A stretch of 64,000 nucleotides of DNA from Agrococcus baldri (GTDB taxonomy: Bacteria > Actinomycetota > Actinomycetes > Actinomycetales > Microbacteriaceae), in contig FOZN01000002.1 in assembly GCA_900114805.1 (NCBI GenBank), positions 620,001 to 684,000 on the forward strand, written 5' to 3'. Below, piece by piece: positions 59,740-64,000 of the stretch; the stretch's first letter is position 1, and every line of letters begins with the position of its first letter. The translations under genes were made by a program, and so were the position numbers. The notes below the pieces were generated by a model that worked only from the letters and a program-made list of their open reading frames with translations, ran no database searches and was not told the DNA's origin.

Positions 59740-60548
59740 CAACCGCCGTCGCCGCGTCGCGGGCACTTCCCGCGACGCGGCGCGTCGAACTGCGCAAACC
59801 GCTCCCGACCTGGAAGGTCTGGCTCGTACGGGCGTTCGCGGTCGCGCTCTTCGCGATCTTCTGGGAGGCCGGCGCCAACCTCGCCGACTCGCTGCTGATC
59901 CCGACGTTCTCGTCCACCATGGTCGCCCTGTGGGAGACGACCTTCGTGACCGGTGAGATCTGGGGTCCGCTCGCAATCTCGAACCTGTCGTTCCTGCTCG
60001 GCTACCCGATCGCGGTGATCGTCGCGGTGCCGCTCGGACTTGCGATGGCCCGCTGGAAGCGGTTCGACAAGGCTTTCAGTCCCATCGTCGCCGTCAGCCT
60101 GGCGCTACCGATCGCCCCGCTCATCCCTGTCGTCCTCATCGCGATGGGCCTCGGGATCACGCCACGCATCTTCATCATCTTCCTGTTCGCGTGGGTGTTC
60201 ATCGCCACGAACGTGCGAGCGGGCGTGCGTGCCGTCGACAAGCCGCTCATCGAGATGGCATCGTCGTTCGGCGCCAGCGAGCGCGTGATCTGGTGGAAGA
60301 TCCTCATCCCCGGCGCCACGCCGGCGATCATGACGGGCCTGCGCACCGGCCTCGGCCGCGCGTTCGCGGGCATGGTCATCGTCGAGCTCATCATGCTGCC
60401 GGTCGGCATCGGCGCACTGATGCTCGACTACCGCGGCTTCTTCCAGGCCGACCTGCTCTACGCGACGACGATCGCCGTCGTCATCGAGGCGGTCGTGCTG
60501 GCAATGCTCATGCAGCGGCTCGAGCGCCGCCTGCTCAAGTGGAAATGA
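59736..60548 (+). CDS. ABC transporter permease (NitT/TauT type), first of two
   Basis: 270 residues, six transmembrane segments. The EAA loop is IEMASSFGASERVIWWKILIPGATPAIMTGLRTGLG (about 165-200), which contacts the ATPase. The GTG start overlaps the binding-protein stop (GTGA) and the stop overlaps the ATPase start (ATGA). Confidence 0.92.
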   Translation: MTTAVAASRALPATRRVELRKPLPTWKVWLVRAFAVALFAIFWEAGANLADSLLIPTFSSTMVALWETTFVTGEIWGPLAISNLSFLLGYPIAVIVAVPLGLAMARWKRFDKAFSPIVAVSLALPIAPLIPVVLIAMGLGITPRIFIIFLFAWVFIATNVRAGVRAVDKPLIEMASSFGASERVIWWKILIPGATPAIMTGLRTGLGRAFAGMVIVELIMLPVGIGALMLDYRGFFQADLLYATTIAVVIEAVVLAMLMQRLERRLLKWK

Positions 60549-61333
60549 CTCAAGGACTCACCATGATCAGCATCAAGGATGTGTCGCACCGGTATACGGC
60601 CAAGGGCCGCGAGGAGACCGTTGCGCTCTCGAACGTCAACCTCGAGATCGAGGACAACGAGTTCGTCACCATCATCGGCCCTTCGGGATGCGGCAAGACG
60701 ACCCTCATGCGCGCGGTCGGCGGCCTCGTCCAGCCGACGGAGGGCGAGATCACGATCGACGGCCAGCGGGTCACCGGGCCGCATCAGCAGGCTGCCGTCG
60801 TCTTTCAGAACTTCGCGCTCCTTCCCTGGGCGTCGATCCTCGACAATGTCGCCTTCGGTCTCGAGCTGCAGGGGATGGGCAAGGCGGACCGGATCGCGAA
60901 GGCGGAGCAGTACATCAAGCGCGTCGGGCTGAGCGGCTTCGAGCGGAAGTATCCGCGCGAGCTCTCGGGCGGCATGCAGCAGCGAGTGGGCCTTGCGCGC
61001 GCCCTCGCGGTCGAGACGCCCATCCTGCTCATGGACGAGCCCTTCGGTGCGCTCGACCAGCAGACGCGGCGGTACATGCAGGAGGAGCTCATCCAGATCT
61101 GGGAGGGCGACCGCCGCACGGTGATCTTCGTCACGCACGACATGGAGGAGGCCGTGTTGCTCGGTGACAAGGTCGTGCTCATGTCAGCCCGGCCAGGCAA
61201 GATCGAAGAGGTCATCGACGTCGACATCGCGCGGCCGCGGGACCCCGAAGCCGTCGAGCGATCTGAGGTCTTCGCCGAGAAGAAGGAGTATCTGTGGCGC
61301 CGACTTCGTGAGATGTATCAGGTGACAGCGTGA
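60545..61333 (+). CDS. ABC transporter ATP-binding protein (NitT/TauT type)
   Basis: 262 residues. Walker A GPSGCGKTT, Q-loop VFQNFALLPW, signature LSGGMQQRVGLARAL, Walker B ILLMDEPFGALD and switch His in FVTHDMEEA. All as in SsuB/TauB-type importers. The ATG at 60545 overlaps the permease stop; ATG 60563 with AAGGAC upstream is an alternative. Confidence 0.95.
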   Translation: MTQGLTMISIKDVSHRYTAKGREETVALSNVNLEIEDNEFVTIIGPSGCGKTTLMRAVGGLVQPTEGEITIDGQRVTGPHQQAAVVFQNFALLPWASILDNVAFGLELQGMGKADRIAKAEQYIKRVGLSGFERKYPRELSGGMQQRVGLARALAVETPILLMDEPFGALDQQTRRYMQEELIQIWEGDRRTVIFVTHDMEEAVLLGDKVVLMSARPGKIEEVIDVDIARPRDPEAVERSEVFAEKKEYLWRRLREMYQVTA

Positions 61334-62136
61334 CCGCCGTCGCGCCAACAAGGCCGAAGCCGGTCGGCGTCATCGGCCCATCGAAGGGCGTGAGCACGTT
61401 CTTCGAGACCACGAGCAGCTGGTGGGGCATCCTCGCCCTCCTGCTGATCTGGGAGATCGCGGGCCAAGTCGCCGATCTGGTCTGGCTGCCGCCCGTCACC
61501 GAGGTCATCGCCACGCTCTGGCAGCTCTTCGTCGACGGCGTCATCCAGCCCCACCTGGGCGCCAGCCTGTGGTCGCTGTTCGTCGGGTTCTCGGTGTCGC
61601 TCGTCGTCGGCCTCATCGTCGGCACGCTCATGGGGCTGTCGACGACGATCAATTCGGCGCTCGACATCTTCGTTAACGCGATGCTCTTCACCCCGGCGCT
61701 CATCTTTGCGCCAATCCTGTTCGCGGTCTTCGGTCTCTCGGATGTCACGCGAATCTCGGTCGTCGTGCTGTATGCGATGTTCATCATCATCATCAACACG
61801 GCGGAGGGCGTGAGGAATGTCGACGACCCTCTGCTCGATATGGCCGCGTCCTTCGGGGCGTCGCGCTGGACGGCCGTCCGCCGAATCATCTTGCCGTCCG
61901 CGTACCCGCTCATCATTGCCGGTCTTCGCCTCGGCGCCGGCCGCGCGGTCAAGGGCATGATCAACGGTGAGATGTTCATCGCCCTGATCGGTCTCGGTGG
62001 GCTCAGCGCATCCTACGGCAAGTCGCTGCAGTTCCCCGAGGTCTGGGCGATGGCGCTGTTCATCATGATCGTGGCGATCATCATCAATCAGGGCGTCTCG
62101 ATCATCGAGCGCAAGTTGACTGCCTGGTACGACTGA
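61330..62136 (+). CDS. ABC transporter permease (NitT/TauT type), second of two
   Basis: 268 residues, six transmembrane segments with EAA loop LLDMAASFGASRWTAVRRIILPSAYPLIIAGLRLGAG. It is clearly diverged from the first permease, so the importer is a heterodimer of permeases around one ATPase, as in the RibXY/ThiXYZ-like or phthalate-type systems. GTG start overlaps the ATPase stop. A terminator follows. Confidence 0.92.
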   Translation: MTAVAPTRPKPVGVIGPSKGVSTFFETTSSWWGILALLLIWEIAGQVADLVWLPPVTEVIATLWQLFVDGVIQPHLGASLWSLFVGFSVSLVVGLIVGTLMGLSTTINSALDIFVNAMLFTPALIFAPILFAVFGLSDVTRISVVVLYAMFIIIINTAEGVRNVDDPLLDMAASFGASRWTAVRRIILPSAYPLIIAGLRLGAGRAVKGMINGEMFIALIGLGGLSASYGKSLQFPEVWAMALFIMIVAIIINQGVSIIERKLTAWYD

Positions 62137-62149
62137 CGGCAACACAGCG

Positions 62150-62187
62150 CGAGCGGCTCGCCTTGGTGGGACGAGGCGGGCCGCTCG
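62150..62187 (+). terminator. Terminator of the ABC importer operon
   Basis: CGAGCGGCTCGCC (62150-62162) pairs with GGCGGGCCGCTCG (62175-62187) with one G-U pair and a 12-base loop, followed by TATTTCG. Confidence 0.85.
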
Positions 62188-62238
62188 TATTTCGATCGGG
62201 GATGCCCGGTCAGTGCGGCATATCGCGCGTGTCGAGCC

Positions 62239-63414
62239 TCATTGCGCGACGGCCGCGACGAGCACATGCTGCGGCCGCCCGGCGAGCGGGATCTCGCGCA
62301 GCTCGCCCGATAACGGGTCGACGAGCGTCAGGCCGTCCCACCAGCCATCGCGCGTGAAGCCGCCGGCGAGCACGGCGCTCCACGGCGCGGCCGAGCCCGA
62401 CGCATCCGCCCCTGCATCTCCTGGCCAGATCGCCACCGTCTCGTGGGGGTGCGCGAGCGGGATGACCTGCTCCTCGCCCGTCGCGGGGTCGAGCAGCGAC
62501 ACGTTCGGCCCGCCGGTCGCGGTGCCGAACGGGCCGGTGCCGGCGGTGACGAGCGTGCCGTCCGGGGCGGTGGTGATGCCGTGCTGGTGCGAGTTCGAGG
62601 TCGTCTCGATGCGCTCGGTCTCGCCGGTGGCGGGGTCGAGCAGCACGGTGACGAGCCCCTGGTAGGGCAGCGCGACGCGGCCGTCGGCGGTGATCGACGC
62701 GTAGTGCGGCTTCTCCCAGCCGGCGAAGCCGAGGTTGCCGAACGGGGCGATCTCGACCGCCCGCACCTCCATGGTGTCGGTGTCGACGAGCGACACCGTG
62801 TAGCTGTCGTGGTCGATGGTCGCGACCCAGTCGCCCGACGGATCGGCGAGCACATCGAACGGCCGGACGCCCACGTCGGCGCTCGCCACGAACACGCCGT
62901 CGTCCACGTCGTAGACCTCGAGCCAGGCCGGGTCGGGCCAGCGGTGCACCGCGACGTACACGCGCTCGCCGTCGGGCGCGACCGCGATGCCGAGCCCGCC
63001 GTCGCGGTACTCGCCGAACGCGACGCCCGCTGGCTGGTGCAGGTAGGGCACGAGCGCAGTGCGGCTGCCGGCGGCGAGGTCGACGATCGCGAGCCCCTCG
63101 GCCGTCGAGACGAACGCCGTGCCGTCATGCGTGGCGACGCCCCACGGCGCTCGACCCACCTCGATGCGATCGAGCAGCGGCTCGGCGGCATCCGGGTCGA
63201 CGACCGCCAGCGCGTTCGAGGCGGCGAGCGTCGCGAGCAGCACGGGGCGGTGAGCGGATGCGTCGGCCGGCTCCGGCGTCGGCGTCGCGGTGGGCGCGGC
63301 GGAAGCGGGCGGCGTGGTCGACGGCTGCGGCGCCGGGGCGAGCCCGCCGGGCGTGCACCCGGCGAGCGCCGCGACGACGAGCAGCGCGAGGCTGGGCAGC
63401 GCCGCGGATCTCAC
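62239..63414 (-). CDS. YncE-like beta-propeller lipoprotein
   Basis: 391 residues. Lipobox LAGC (Cys20), a Pro/Ala/Thr-rich linker (to about 55), then seven-bladed-propeller-type repeats with recurring (V/I)AVAPDGERVYVAV, VLADPSGDWVATID and ITTAPDGTLVTAG units. Such proteins bind ligands or partners at the cell surface; none is suggested by the context. GTG start. The 3' end faces the ABC operon terminator. Confidence 0.82.
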   Translation of the reverse strand: MRSAALPSLALLVVAALAGCTPGGLAPAPQPSTTPPASAAPTATPTPEPADASAHRPVLLATLAASNALAVVDPDAAEPLLDRIEVGRAPWGVATHDGTAFVSTAEGLAIVDLAAGSRTALVPYLHQPAGVAFGEYRDGGLGIAVAPDGERVYVAVHRWPDPAWLEVYDVDDGVFVASADVGVRPFDVLADPSGDWVATIDHDSYTVSLVDTDTMEVRAVEIAPFGNLGFAGWEKPHYASITADGRVALPYQGLVTVLLDPATGETERIETTSNSHQHGITTAPDGTLVTAGTGPFGTATGGPNVSLLDPATGEEQVIPLAHPHETVAIWPGDAGADASGSAAPWSAVLAGGFTRDGWWDGLTLVDPLSGELREIPLAGRPQHVLVAAVAQ

Positions 63415-63456
63415 GCGTCCAGCGTGCCACGCGGGGCCAGTGCAGGCGGGCGCGTC

Positions 63457-63864
63457 TCAGGCCACGGCCGGCGGAGTCAGGAGCCCGAAGTGCTCGACCT
63501 CGTCGTCGGTGAGCATCCGTGACCGGATGAGGAACCGCATCCCCGTCGGCGCCTCGACGGAGAATCCGGCGCCGCGGCCGGTGACGATGTCGATCGTGAG
63601 GTGCGTGAACTTCCAGTACTCGAACTGCGCGGCCGACATGTAGACCTCGATCGGGTCGTCGAGCCCCGCGTCCACCGTGCCCAGCAGCACATCGCCGGGA
63701 CCGGTGATGAACATGCCGAGGGGAAAGCACATGGGCGAGGAGCCGTCGCAGCAGCCGCCCGACTGGTGGAACATGAGCGGCCCGTGCTGGGCGGTGAGCT
63801 GGCGCACCATGGCCGCCGCGTCGTCGGTGATCGCGACGCGGGAGTGGGTGACGGATGCGGTCAT
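63457..63864 (-). CDS. DUF779 family protein
   Basis: 135 residues. TAQHGPLMFHQSGGCCDGSSPMCFPLGMF is the DUF779 hallmark with its conserved cysteines, followed by DIVTGRGAGFSVEAPTGMRFLIRSR. Its genes nearly always accompany an aldehyde dehydrogenase of the ExaC/AldB type, and here the end of such a gene lies just upstream. The biochemical role is unknown; the Cys cluster suggests metal binding. The start follows GGGAGGGCGCC. Confidence 0.92.
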   Translation of the reverse strand: MTASVTHSRVAITDDAAAMVRQLTAQHGPLMFHQSGGCCDGSSPMCFPLGMFITGPGDVLLGTVDAGLDDPIEVYMSAAQFEYWKFTHLTIDIVTGRGAGFSVEAPTGMRFLIRSRMLTDDEVEHFGLLTPPAVA

Positions 63865-63970
63865 GGCGCCCTCCCTGCGGGGCCGGCGGGTGGTCGGCGC
63901 GGTCGGCGCCGCTGGAGTGAGGCGTGGCCTGGGCGAGACGGGGTGTCATTCGCCCAGGCCAGCCGGCTGA

Positions 63971-64000
63971 TCAGAAGAAGCCCATCGGCCCTTCTGCGTA
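63971..64000 (-). CDS. Probable aldehyde dehydrogenase, C-terminal end only
   Basis: The minus strand reads YAEGPMGFF then TGA at 63971. A GFF end is typical of ExaC/AldB-type aldehyde dehydrogenases, and the following gene is DUF779, their usual neighbour. Only nine codons are inside the window, so the call rests mainly on context. Confidence 0.5.
   Translation of the reverse strand, partial: YAEGPMGFF

Overview
The window looks like ordinary chromosome from a high-GC actinobacterium, most probably of the family Microbacteriaceae. The evidence is gene content and style, not a database match: GC well above 65 %, frequent GTG starts, coenzyme-F420-type oxidoreductases, a DUF222/13E12-type HNH nuclease, a 13-bp-stem terminator behind an HU gene, and a very frequent leaderless promoter design in which a TAnnnT-like -10 box lies 6-7 bases before the start codon. 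I see no rRNA, tRNA, CRISPR array, insertion sequence, prophage or replication origin.

Layout. 1-9.8 kb: a cut-off flavin oxidoreductase, a divergent MocR-type regulator/YczE membrane protein pair, HU, a channel-like protein, a CopD-CtaG copper/oxidase-assembly fusion, a phosphatase, an F420-type PPOX protein, a GNAT, TrhO and a thioesterase. 9.8-17.6 kb: a CrtI/PYROXD2-like oxidoreductase, a 1637-residue PutA-like protein whose active sites appear degenerate, and an F420-dependent glucose-6-phosphate dehydrogenase. 17.6-27.3 kb: an FtsX/ABC pair, an intramembrane-protease-like protein, two tandem VOC proteins, a nucleoside hydrolase, a MalY-type lyase, beta-carbonic anhydrase, a MazG-like protein and an FAD monooxygenase. 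27.4-27.6 kb: a dense series of RNA hairpins ending in a terminator-like stem, best read as a non-coding RNA.

27.6-45 kb: NUDIX, an AsnC/Lrp regulator divergent from a two-gene arginine-catabolism operon (DDAH-like hydrolase plus ornithine aminotransferase), a small wHTH/membrane-protein operon, a two-component system with a downstream membrane protein, a Stealth sugar-phosphotransferase, ribokinase, an SDR, a MerR regulator divergent from a thioredoxin-reductase-like protein, and apt. 45.3-48.8 kb: a tightly overlapping ATP-grasp / alpha-E / transglutaminase operon. 48.8-52 kb: a DUF222-HNH gene behind a LexA-like box, DUF2277, and a DUF2975/XRE pair.

52-58.4 kb is the most accessory-looking part: secreted and lipoproteins, a locally AT-richer zone (54.6-55.2 kb) with a tiny ORF behind strong expression signals, a serine-hydrolase/beta-lactamase-like protein and a FUSC membrane protein. 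58.7-62.1 kb is a four-gene NitT/TauT-type ABC importer operon with two permeases. The right end holds a beta-propeller lipoprotein, a DUF779 protein and the last codons of a probable aldehyde dehydrogenase.

The items I would check first are the PutA-like pseudoenzyme, the structured RNA at 27.4-27.6 kb, the LexA- and MerR-controlled promoters, the ddaH-like/rocD pair as a possible arginine-to-glutamate-semialdehyde route, and the imperfect intergenic palindromes. Family assignments and alignments were made from memory of the families; no searches were run.
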